Below, one piece after another: positions 47,192-54,937 of a stretch of 64,000 nucleotides of DNA. The notes under the pieces are model-generated. The model saw only the letters and a program-made list of their open reading frames with translations. It ran no database searches and was not told where the DNA came from. How positions within the stretch are numbered: position 1 is the stretch's first letter; every line of letters starts with the position of its first letter. The DNA is taken from positions 310,001-374,000 of the forward strand of contig CAVZTA010000019.1 of the NCBI GenBank assembly GCA_963778025.1. The letters run 5' to 3'. The stretch comes from CAVZTA01 sp963778025 (GTDB taxonomy: Bacteria > Chloroflexota > Limnocylindria > Limnocylindrales > CSP1-4). A program made the position numbers and the translations under genes.

Positions 47192-47740
47192 ATGACCAGG
47201 GAGCTCGTCGAACGGGCACAGGCCGGCGACCGCGACGCCTACGAGGCGCTCGTGCGAAGCTCGGCCCAGCGACTGTTCGTGCTCGCCGTCCGGCTCCTCC
47301 GAGACCGCGACGCGGCGGAGGACGTCGTCCAGCAGGTCCTGGTCGCGATCTGGCGCGACCTGCCGACCCTCCGCGATCCCGAACGCTACGAGGCGTGGAC
47401 GTACCGGATGGTCGTACGCCGCTGCGCGACGGAGGGTAAGCGGCGGCAGTCGACCGTGGCCGTCACCGACGTCTCCGACACGATCGCCCAGCCCGGGGAC
47501 GCCATCGGCGATATCGCGCTCCACGACGAGCTCGGCCGGGCGTTCGCACAGCTCAACCAGGAGTCGCGGGCGATCGTGGTCCTTCATCACCTGCTCGGCG
47601 TGAGCAACGTCGAGATCGCCGCGATCCTCGGCATCCCCGACGGCACGGTGCGCTCGCGGCTGCATCAGGCACTGCGCGTGATGCGCGCGTCCATCGAGGC
47701 GGATGCGCGGACCCCGGTGCCGGGAGGGCAGCCGGCATGA
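47192..47740 (+). CDS. ECF RNA polymerase sigma factor
   Basis: 182 residues. Region 2 is AQAGDRDAYEALVRSSAQRL with LLRDRDAAEDVVQQVLVAIW; region 4 is LNQESRAIVVLHHLLGVSNV and ILGIPDGTVRSRLHQAL, a helix-turn-helix for -35 recognition. Its stop overlaps the start of the next gene (ATGA), which in this genome type is where an anti-sigma or membrane-tethered partner is expected. Target promoters unknown. Confidence 0.92.
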   Translation: MTRELVERAQAGDRDAYEALVRSSAQRLFVLAVRLLRDRDAAEDVVQQVLVAIWRDLPTLRDPERYEAWTYRMVVRRCATEGKRRQSTVAVTDVSDTIAQPGDAIGDIALHDELGRAFAQLNQESRAIVVLHHLLGVSNVEIAAILGIPDGTVRSRLHQALRVMRASIEADARTPVPGGQPA

Positions 47741-49154
47741 CGGCGAACCTCGACTTCGATCGCCAGGTCGCGAGCGTGGCTCGATGCCTCGTGGCCGAGC
47801 GACATCCCGCGCCGACGTCGTCGACGCGGCCGCTCCACGAAGCCCGCTCCGTCCGCCGGCCAGGCCGCGCGTGCGACTGATCACTGGCCCCCGCGCGTGG
47901 CCGTCGAACCACGAGGCCCAGCTGTTCGGTCGGAGGTCCTCGCTCGTCCGCGTCCTCGTCGTCGGCGGCGCTCATCGCCACGCTCATCGCAGCCTCGCTC
48001 ATCGCAGGGTCGCAGCTCCTTCGCCGACCGCCCTCCCCGTGTCCCACCGCTGCGCGGCGTCCTCACGCCGGCGGGATCGAGTCCCGAGCTGGTTCACGCT
48101 GAGCACGCACGCGACGCTACTCGCGGATGGCCGCGTCCTGGTGCAAGCCGCCGACGGGACGATCGTATGCGTGGGAACCGTCGACGCGATCATTCGAGCC
48201 CTCGGGACCACGGGCGTCTGGCGAGCGCAGTCGACGCTGTTCGCGATGCCGGACGGCCGGGTGGCCATCGTCGGAGGCGACATCCGACGCATCGACGCGA
48301 CGAGTGGCGTGGCGGTGGCCTCGACGATCGAGTTCTTCGACCCGGAGACCGGTGGCTCATCACCGGCCGTCCCGATGAATGTCCCTCGATACGTCGAACG
48401 ACGCGATCCTGCTGCGAGACGGGCGGATCCTCGCGGGTGGCGGCAGCACGCCCGATGAGATCGCCGCCGCCCGTGGCGACGATCGAGATCTTCGACCCGG
48501 CTTCCAGCGACCTGGTCGGTCACGGCGTCGTTCGACGGGATGTCGATCCCGATCCCCATCGCGCGAGCTCCCTGACGGCCGCGTGCTGGTGGTGGGCAGC
48601 GGTGACCGCCACGCGGCCATCTACGACCCGTCCACCGACCGAGTCTCGAAGATCGGACGCACGACCGGCGAGTACGTGAACACCGCGGTCGACGTTGGCT
48701 GACGGCCGGGTGCTCGCTCGGCGGAGCACGCGTGCGGCGAGGTCAGCGGCGCCGTCGACGCCGTCTGGCCACAGCCCGAATATCGACCCCACCCCGACGG
48801 AGCTCTTCGACCCGTCGACCGCGGGCCGTGGTCCGAGGACCGCGCCATCCCGCATTGCACGTCGACGGGCGACGGTGCTCGCCGACGGTCAGGTGCTGTA
48901 CACGGGTTGGTGGTACGAACGGATCGACCGACGCGGGCGCCAGCCAGGCAGGGCTCGGGGAACGGCCAGGACACGCGTCAGGTGACGTGGGCCGGACTGC
49001 TGGATCCGACGTCCGGGCACACGCGGATCGTCAAGGGCCGGCTGGCTCACTACCTGATCGCGCTCGCCCTGCCGGGTGGCGGCGCCGTCCTCTTCGTCAC
49101 GCCCGAGGAAGGCGACGACCTCGCGAGACCGGGATCGCGCAGGTCCTCGAGTAG
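47737..49154 (+). pseudogene. membrane-anchored kelch-like protein, possible anti-sigma partner (many frame breaks)
   Basis: It starts ATG 47737 inside the sigma-factor stop. Pieced together it gives a short cytoplasmic part (MTANLDFDRQVAS), a membrane helix (VLVVGALIATLIAASLIAGS, after removing one base near 47967), then repeats of the kelch/galactose-oxidase kind: ATLLADGRVLVQAADG, LFAMPDGRVAIVGGD, AILLRDGRILAGGG, PDGRVLVVGSGD and TVLADGQVLYTG. It ends IAQVLE with TAG at 49152-49154. I count at least nine breaks in 1.4 kb, nearly all one-extra-base. This is denser than elsewhere, so either a decaying gene or a poorly read stretch. Confidence 0.55.
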
Positions 49155-49155
49155 G

Positions 49156-49513
49156 TCAGTAGCGGCGGCGCGCCGTTCCGGAGCGGATGTGCCGTCGGCG
49201 GCTCGGCGGCCGGGACGATCTGGTCCTCGTGCTCGTCGCGCGGGCCGCAGCCGCGATAGCAGCGCTTGGCGGTCGGCGTGTTCTGCGAGTGACACGTCGA
49301 GCAGAACCACGGCGGCGCGTCACCGGTCTTCGCCGAGACCGCCCGACCCGTCGCCCAGGCCACGACGCCGCGCGTCATGTCCATCGTCTCGTCGAGCGTC
49401 GCCTGGAGGCCCTGGCGGAGCACGAGCCATGCGATGCCCGCCACGATGCCGACCAGCGCGGCGAACAGCAGCAGCTGCGGTGACATCGTGTCCCACGGCA
49501 GGCGGATGCCCAT
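49156..49513 (-). CDS. small membrane protein with RanBP2-type zinc finger
   Basis: About 118 residues from ATG 49513. One membrane helix (LLLFAALVGIVAGIAWLVL) is followed by a linker and WFCSTCHSQNTPTAKRCYRG then C, matching the RanBP2-type finger W-x-C-x2-C-x3-N-x6-C-x3-C. An acidic tail follows. The exact C-terminus is uncertain because of a likely frame break near 49170 (TGA at 49158-49156 if one base is removed). RanBP2-type fingers bind RNA or protein in eukaryotes; bacterial membrane versions are uncharacterised. Confidence 0.6.
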
Positions 49514-49555
49514 GGCGCGACTCTGCGCCGCCCATTCGGTCGCTGCAATACGCCG

Positions 49556-50610
49556 ATGGGCAGCATCGAACGTCATGAGCGCGACGGTGGGACGATGGTC
49601 GCGATGTCGAGCGCGTCCGTCGATCGCCTCCTCGCGCTCCTGATCGCGGGTCTCGTCGCGACGGGGCTGGTGTCGCTGTGGCAGGGGGCGCCCGCCGGCG
49701 GCTGGGTGTTCCTCGGCCACGCGTGGCTCGCGGGCATGCTCGCGCTCGCGGTCGCGCGTGAAGCTGCGGGCGAGCGTCCCGCGTGCGATCCGCGCGCGGC
49801 GCTGGGGTGCGCTGGCGTTGTCGACGGCGCTCACCCTGGGCGTCGTTGCCGCGCTGGTGGGTGGCTACCTGTGGGCGATCACCGGACGGGTGGTCTGGGT
49901 CGACGTCGCGGGACTGATCCGGTGGTCCGTGCTGACGATCCACGCGTGGATCGGCCTGGTGGTGCTGCCGGTCGTCGTGCTGCACCTGCTGCCCAGGCGA
50001 TGGCGGCTGCTGCGCCCGGGTCGGGGCGTCGCCGCGAGGGCCGGGTCGCGGCTGCTGACGCGGCGTTCGTTCCTGGCCAGTGCGGCGGTGGGTGTGGGCG
50101 GCGCGGCCCTGGGTTCGGTCGGCGCTCGTGGCGGAGCGGCTCGGCGGCGGGTCGCGACGGTTCACCGGCTCGCGATTCCTGCCACCGGGCGAGCTCCCGC
50201 CCGCGACGACGTTCCTCGGCGAGGGCACGCCCTCGATCGATGGCGCCGCGTGGCGGCTGTCGGTCGGTGCGACGTCCTTCTCGCTCGGCGAGCTCCGGGC
50301 GCTGGGCGAGCGCGAGCTGACGGCGACGCTCGACTGCACGTCGGGCTGGGCGTTCGAGGGAACGTGGCAGGGCGTGGCGCTGGGCTCGGTGCTGGACGCG
50401 GCCGGCGTCGACGGCGATCGCGTCGAGGTCCGCTCGGTGACCGGCTGGTCGACGTCGCTGCCGCTCGCGGAAGCTCGTTCGTGCCTGCTCGCATGGTCGC
50501 TCGAGGGGCAGCCGATCCCAGCCGCCAATGGCGCCCCGCTCCGACTCGTCGCCCCGGACCACCGCGGCGTCGAGTGGGTGAAGTGGATCTCGTCGATCCG
50601 GTCGAGCTAG
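49556..50610 (+). CDS. membrane-anchored Tat-type molybdopterin oxidoreductase (two frame breaks)
   Basis: About 350 residues from ATG 49556. N-terminal helices (LLALLIAGLVATGLVSLW, ALALSTALTLGVVAALVGGY, WIGLVVLPVVVLHLLP) resemble a cytochrome b561/DsbD-like membrane unit with spaced His. A twin-arginine motif follows (LTRRSFLASAAVGVGGAALG) and a sulfite-oxidase-type Mo domain: ELTATLDCTSGWAFEGTWQG (Cys Mo ligand), RSVTGWSTSLPLAEA and LRLVAPDHRGVEWVKWISSI. Breaks near 49759 and 50122 are each cured by removing one base. Substrate unknown. Its TAG stop shares CTAG with the convergent kinase. Confidence 0.75.
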
Positions 50611-51855
50611 CTGTCGGGCGCGATCGCCTGGAGCGTGACGATGAACGCCGAGCCGCCCTGGCGACGCTCCGCGCGGACCCGTCCGCCCATCGCGGCGAGC
50701 AACTGCCGAACGACGAACAGGCCGACACCGGCGCCGCTCGCGGCGCGGGCCGCTTCGGGTGAGCGCCAGTAGAGCTCGAACAGCTGGTCCGGGTCGCCCG
50801 GCGGCAGGCCGATGCCCTCGTCGATCACGATGAGGTCGACACCACCCGCCGACTCGGTCGCCTCCACGGTCACGGTCGTCCCGGCCTCGCTGTACTTCGC
50901 CGCATTGCCGACGAGGTTGCGCACGACCTGCTCGACGGACACCTCCTCGGCGAGGACGACGGGCAGGTCGATCGGGGTGATGACGTCGAACTGGTGCATC
51001 GGCCAGCGCCGCGCCTCCTCGTCGACGGCGCGCTTGAGGACATGGCCCAGCGCGACGGGCTCGAGCGGCAGCTCCAGCTTGCCGGCCTCGGCCCGGCCGA
51101 GGATCAGCAGGTCCTCGACGAGGCGCCGGAGACGGTCGGATTCGGCCTCGATGTCCTCGATCAGCTGGCCCCGGCGCTCGGCGTCCATGTCGGCGTGCCG
51201 CTGGCGCAGCAGCTGGCTCATGCCGAAGATCGTCGTCACCGGCGTCCGGAGCTCGTGGCTGACCATGCCCGTGAACGCGTCGCGGAGGACGCGCGACCGC
51301 TGCTCCGCGGCATAGCGGGCCGAAAGATCGATCGGCCCCGCGAGCGCCTGGGCGACGGTCTCGAGCAGCTGGACGTCGTCGGCGGTGAAGGCGGACGGCT
51401 CGGTCGAGTCGACCTCGAGCAGGCCGATCCCCTCCCCCCGCCGGCTGATGGGCACGGCGAGCCACGAGCGCATCGCGAGCTTCGCCGCCGCACCGGCAGG
51501 CTGGACGGCCGACGCCTGGAAGTCGTCGATGAGGCTCGGACTCGAGCGTGTCCAGGACCTGCCAGCTCCGCCCTCGACCGCGCGGCAATCGCTGACCCAG
51601 CGCCTCGCCCACGAACGGCCCGGCCGCCGCCCGGATCACCAGGTCGTCGCCATCGACGAGCGCGATCGACCCACCGGTGAACGCGATCACCCGCCCCAGC
51701 CGGTCGAGCGCCGCCTGGAGGATCCGATCGAGATCCAGCTCCCCAGCCGCGGCGGTCGCGATCTCGAGCACGAGCTCGGACATCGCGTGACGGCGATCGG
51801 ACTCGAGGGGCAGCGTCAGCGTGCCGTTTTCCGGTTCGGCCTGGGAGTCCCTCAT
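50607..51855 (-). CDS. soluble GAF histidine kinase (one frame break)
   Basis: About 415 residues from ATG 51855. A GAF domain (LDLDRILQAALDRLGRVIAF, WLAVPISRRGEGIGLLEVD) leads to HisKA (FTGMVSHELRTPVTTIFGMS) and HATPase (RNLVGNAAKYSEAG, IDEGIGLPPGDPDQ, GAGVGLFVVRQLL). No membrane segment. One extra C near 51541 breaks the GAF domain; the repaired join reads LESSLIDDFQA. No response regulator is adjacent, so it is an orphan kinase. Leaderless-type promoter. Confidence 0.88.
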
Positions 51856-51862
51856 TGGGGTC

Positions 51863-51868
51863 ATCCTA
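51863..51868 (-). promoter_or_regulatory. -10-like TAGGAT, leaderless-type, for the 51855 kinase
   Basis: TAGGAT on the minus strand ends 7 nt before ATG 51855; no ribosome-binding site between. Confidence 0.45.
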
Positions 51869-51880
51869 CGGCGCCGAACC

Positions 51881-51900
51881 CGGCCAGTCATTGCTGGCCG
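51881..51900 (-). terminator. inverted repeat after the DUF3883-like gene
   Basis: CGGCCAG (51881-51887), six-nt loop, CTGGCCG (51894-51900), 31 nt beyond the stop at 51931. It may terminate that gene, but it also sits just upstream of the kinase promoter and could be an operator. Confidence 0.35.
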
Positions 51901-51930
51901 CACTCGAAGCGACATCGGAAGCTTTCGCGG

Positions 51931-52530
51931 CTACGCTGGCCCGGATTGTTCGCGTTCCTCCACGACGGGTCCCACGCCGTACTTGGTTCGCTCGTACGTG
52001 AGCCCACGTTCGAGCGTCACCTGATACTGAAGCCTCTTGGACTTGATCCGAGACTCGAGCTCCGGCAGCGTCAACAAGACGAAGAAGTCGTCACCATATT
52101 TGTTTGCCGCACCGAGCACGACGAGGGCGAACAGGTACTTCTCGCCGAGTAGCTCGGCGACGTCGAACTCGTTCTTCGTTGCACCGAAGAAGTAGCCGCC
52201 CAGCGCCTCGTCATGGATGACCTTCTGCGTAACCTTGATCTCGATTAGACGCAGTTCGTCCATGACGTCGTCCAGCGATTCGAGCGTGAGCGATGGTCTC
52301 GGACGCTCCGTCATGACGACATCGAACACGCGGTCGCTGAACGTCTGAGGAACGCCGAGCCTGTTCAGGATCGCCCGCCTCACGCCGGGTGCAACCCACT
52401 GGAATCTCGGGTCCCGAGTCACGACGGTAACGCCGTGCTTCTCGGTGCGTCGATTGCTGCGGCTCTTGTCGAACGTCGCGTCGGAGATCCGGACTCGGAC
52501 CTGTTGCTCAGGAGGCGGATAGTCGGTCAC
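51931..52530 (-). CDS. DUF3883-like PD-(D/E)XK nuclease-fold protein
   Basis: 199 residues from GTG 52530. The segment LRLIEIKVTQKVIHDEALGG followed by FFGATKNEFDVAELLGEKYL matches the core of DUF3883/NOV-type domains, where E-x-K is the nuclease-fold motif and T-x-N-E follows. There is no helicase or N-terminal targeting domain, so a stand-alone effector. Base composition is visibly less GC-rich than the flanks. It sits next to an HNH nuclease-like gene and VapBC. A defence role is suggested by family and context, not shown. Confidence 0.6.
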   Translation of the reverse strand: MTDYPPPEQQVRVRISDATFDKSRSNRRTEKHGVTVVTRDPRFQWVAPGVRRAILNRLGVPQTFSDRVFDVVMTERPRPSLTLESLDDVMDELRLIEIKVTQKVIHDEALGGYFFGATKNEFDVAELLGEKYLFALVVLGAANKYGDDFFVLLTLPELESRIKSKRLQYQVTLERGLTYERTKYGVGPVVEEREQSGPA

Positions 52531-52531
52531 G

Positions 52532-52547
52532 GACCGAAGGATCGGTC
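52532..52547. promoter_or_regulatory. 6-4-6 palindrome abutting the DUF3883-like start
   Basis: GACCGA-AGGA-TCGGTC, one nt upstream of the GTG at 52530. The same 6-4-6 layout precedes vapB at 54229. A likely operator. Confidence 0.4.
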
Positions 52548-52654
52548 ACAACCACCGAATGATCAAGATCGGCAGAGGACTCCGGGATCCGTTCCTCATC
52601 TGCGCTACTTTCCCGCGTTCGACGTATCGCTTCCACTTTGCGACCAAGAGTTGA

Positions 52655-53470
52655 TCACATCGATCCCTGAAAGACATGCGTCTGGTGATAGCGAATGATC
52701 CTCGCGACTTGGTTGCCGCGCAGGGTCGCTGGGCAGCCGAATGGGCGCTCCGGACACCACGTTGAGTCGTGACGTCCCGTCGGGCGAAACGAGCATCGAC
52801 GTCTCGAGCCGTGGTGACGTCGTCACAACGAGGCTTCCGCTCTCGACGTGAAGTGTGAAGAGCCCCTCGTCGAACAATCGATGTAGCGTTGGCGTGAGTG
52901 CGAGCCCGTTGGAGACGCCGTCCGAACCCGATGCTGCAACAGGGCGAATATGCGCGGCATCAAGGAGACGGGTGACGCGTCCAGCAGGCAGTGTCCCGAT
53001 GCCGAAGCCTGTGATCGCGCATCGCAGAGCGTAGCGCGTCGAGAACTCCTCGGCGGAACCGCGCATCACGTTCGACTGCGCTGACGAGACGCCGTTCGCG
53101 GATTGGCAGGGGATCGCCGCCGTCTCCAGCGGCATATGGGGTGTCGACGACAAGCGGGCTCGCGAAACCAACGTCGATCGACTCGTTGTGCATCCTCGAA
53201 CGTGATTCTTCGAACAGACTGCCCGGACGTCCTCAACGCGCGCTGATCGGCAGGGATCGCGCGGAGCCACGCTTCGAGCGGCTCACCGAGTAGATCTCGC
53301 GGGACGACACGCGTCGAACTCGTGGCGCGACAACGTAGTCGAACGCGCCACAGCCGTTGGCCGCCTTTGCTGATCCCGCCTGTCAGCACGGGCGGGTGTG
53401 TTATCGATGCCCACCCGACATACCCGCGCCGTCCCTTCCCGTTGTCATGATGGCTCGTAGATGAGTGCAA
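52655..53470 (-). CDS. HNH_2-type endonuclease-like protein (three frame breaks)
   Basis: About 260 residues; the start is uncertain (near 53430-53470). The C-terminal half is a clear HNH_2 domain: YALRCAITGFGIGTLPAGRV, LLDAAHIRPVAASGSDGVSN then GLALTPTLHRLFDEGLFTLH. The restored end RYHQTHVFQGSM stops at 52657-52655. Upstream pieces in other frames (DVGFASPLVVDTPYAAG, ERDARFRRGVLDAL) fit the same protein. Breaks near 53205, 53040 and 52715 have the one-extra-base sign. HNH_2 proteins are often restriction or homing-type nucleases. Part of the lower-GC patch. Confidence 0.65.
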
Positions 53471-54228
53471 AGGCCGGCTCAGAAGCTGAGATACCTTCGG
53501 AATGCACCGAGATGGATCGCGCTCGGAAAACTGTCATAGAACTGGTCGGCGTGTCCGCGTACTGCGACTGTTCGCGCTTGGACACCAGCACCAGGGAAGC
53601 GCATCGGTCCGAGCTGTAGCGGCCGACTAGCGCCATGTTGACGATCTCGGCGGCGATCGATGAGCACTCAGGCTGATGCGTGAACGCGCCTCATCGACGC
53701 GATTGGTCCGACGCGACGCGACGGAGTGCTCGAGCGGTCGAGCTTCCGGCTCCTCGACATCGTGCAATGGCAGCGCCATGACGTCGCGACTTCCAGTACA
53801 TCGACGGCTGGCACGGCCCGGCGAAGATGGCCGAGCACTGGAAGAAGCGACTGACACGCAGCTGGCCGACGGATCAGCCGAGGTCGTCTGGACATCTCGT
53901 GACGTGGCGACGGTGCGGCTGACATCGACTCTTCCGTGCGACCGCCGCTGCGATCGAAGCGAGGTCGACGGATCTCGGCACGTGATCTACATCACGCGCT
54001 GGGAGTCGAGACTCGGACCCCGCGACTCGAACGCCTTGAGTCTTCGGAGTCGTCCCGATCAAGGCTCTCCTTGAGGGTTCCGTCGATGGGCGCTCGACCC
54101 TCGGCTTCCCGGGTGATCTACGAGGTCAGTGCGTCCAGCTAGCGGGTCGCCACCGGTCCGGGATCGGGCGAACGCCTGTGGGTTCGGGACGCACGGAGCG
54201 CTCTCGCCTTGGCACCGGTCCCTGGGAT
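53471..54228. other. gap with no supportable gene; possible gene remnants
   Basis: No frame in these 758 bases shows a recognisable domain or a good start. A short plus-frame fragment near 53790-53850 (YIDGWHGPAKMAEHWKK) and a minus-frame fragment near 53560-53640 (MALVGRYSSDRCASLVLVSK) look protein-like but are cut by stops. Probably decayed accessory genes. Confidence 0.4.
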
Positions 54229-54244
54229 GATGTACATATACATC
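54229..54244. promoter_or_regulatory. VapBC operator-like palindrome
   Basis: GATGTA-CATA-TACATC immediately before the GTG at 54245. It overlaps the only A/T-rich -10-like sequence (TATACA) in front of the antitoxin gene, as expected for autorepression by a ribbon-helix-helix antitoxin. Confidence 0.6.
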
Positions 54245-54556
54245 GTGCACCGAACGCAGATCTACCTCACCGAGGAGGAGGCGCGGACGCTCGACCGTCT
54301 CGCGAAGGAGCGTGGCCAGACGCGCTCGCACCTCATCCGGGAGGCCATCCGCGAGAAATACGGGTCACGACCCAGCCACGTGGAGTTCCAGGCCGTCCTG
54401 GACCGGGTCGCCGGTGCGTGGAATGACGAGACCGACGAACAGCGCGAGGAACGAGATCGTTGGCTTCGGCAGCTGCGTGGCCCGGGTCTCGGCTACAAGA
54501 TCGCCCGGCACCGAGGCGAACCGATGCCGGATCCTGACGCCGATCAGGCGCGATGA
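54245..54556 (+). CDS. vapB: VapB-type ribbon-helix-helix antitoxin
   Basis: 103 residues from GTG 54245; ATG 54230 in frame is an alternative that would lie inside the operator. The N-terminus VHRTQIYLTEEEARTLDRLA then SHLIREAIREKY is a ribbon-helix-helix DNA-binding fold. The acidic/basic C-terminal half would wrap the toxin. Its stop overlaps the toxin start (ATGA). Confidence 0.85.
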   Translation: MHRTQIYLTEEEARTLDRLAKERGQTRSHLIREAIREKYGSRPSHVEFQAVLDRVAGAWNDETDEQREERDRWLRQLRGPGLGYKIARHRGEPMPDPDADQAR

Positions 54557-54936
54557 GCACGGTCCTGGTCGATGCGAACGTGCTGATCGATGCACTTCGA
54601 GGTCACGCTGCGGCACTCGGAGCGTTGTCCACGGCAAGCCTCAGAGGCGACGATCTGTGGTCGTCGACGGTGGTCCGAGTCGAGATCCTGGGCGCGATGC
54701 GGGCCGGTGAGGAGGCGGCGACGGAAGCGCTGCTCGAACAGCTCGACTGGCTCCCCGTCACGCGGGAGATCGCCGACGCGGCGGCAGCCTATGCGCGGCG
54801 ATACCGCGCGTCTCACTCCGGGATCGACCTGGCCGACTACCTTCTGGCCGCGACAGCGGACCATCTTGGCGCCTCGGTGCTGACGCGCAACGTCCGCGAC
54901 TTTCCGATGTTCGAGGGCCTTCGCCCCGCCTACTAG
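54553..54936 (+). CDS. vapC: VapC-type PIN-domain toxin
   Basis: 127 residues. The PIN acidic residues are in place: VLVDANVLIDALRG (Asp7), TVVRVEILGAM (Glu), GIDLADYLLAATADHLG (Asp) and LTRNVRDFPMF (Asn/Asp). VapC toxins are Mg-dependent ribonucleases, usually cutting tRNA or rRNA. Complete and coupled to vapB. It ends 2 nt before the end of the convergent ligD. Confidence 0.9.
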   Translation: MSTVLVDANVLIDALRGHAAALGALSTASLRGDDLWSSTVVRVEILGAMRAGEEAATEALLEQLDWLPVTREIADAAAAYARRYRASHSGIDLADYLLAATADHLGASVLTRNVRDFPMFEGLRPAY

Positions 54937-54937
54937 A

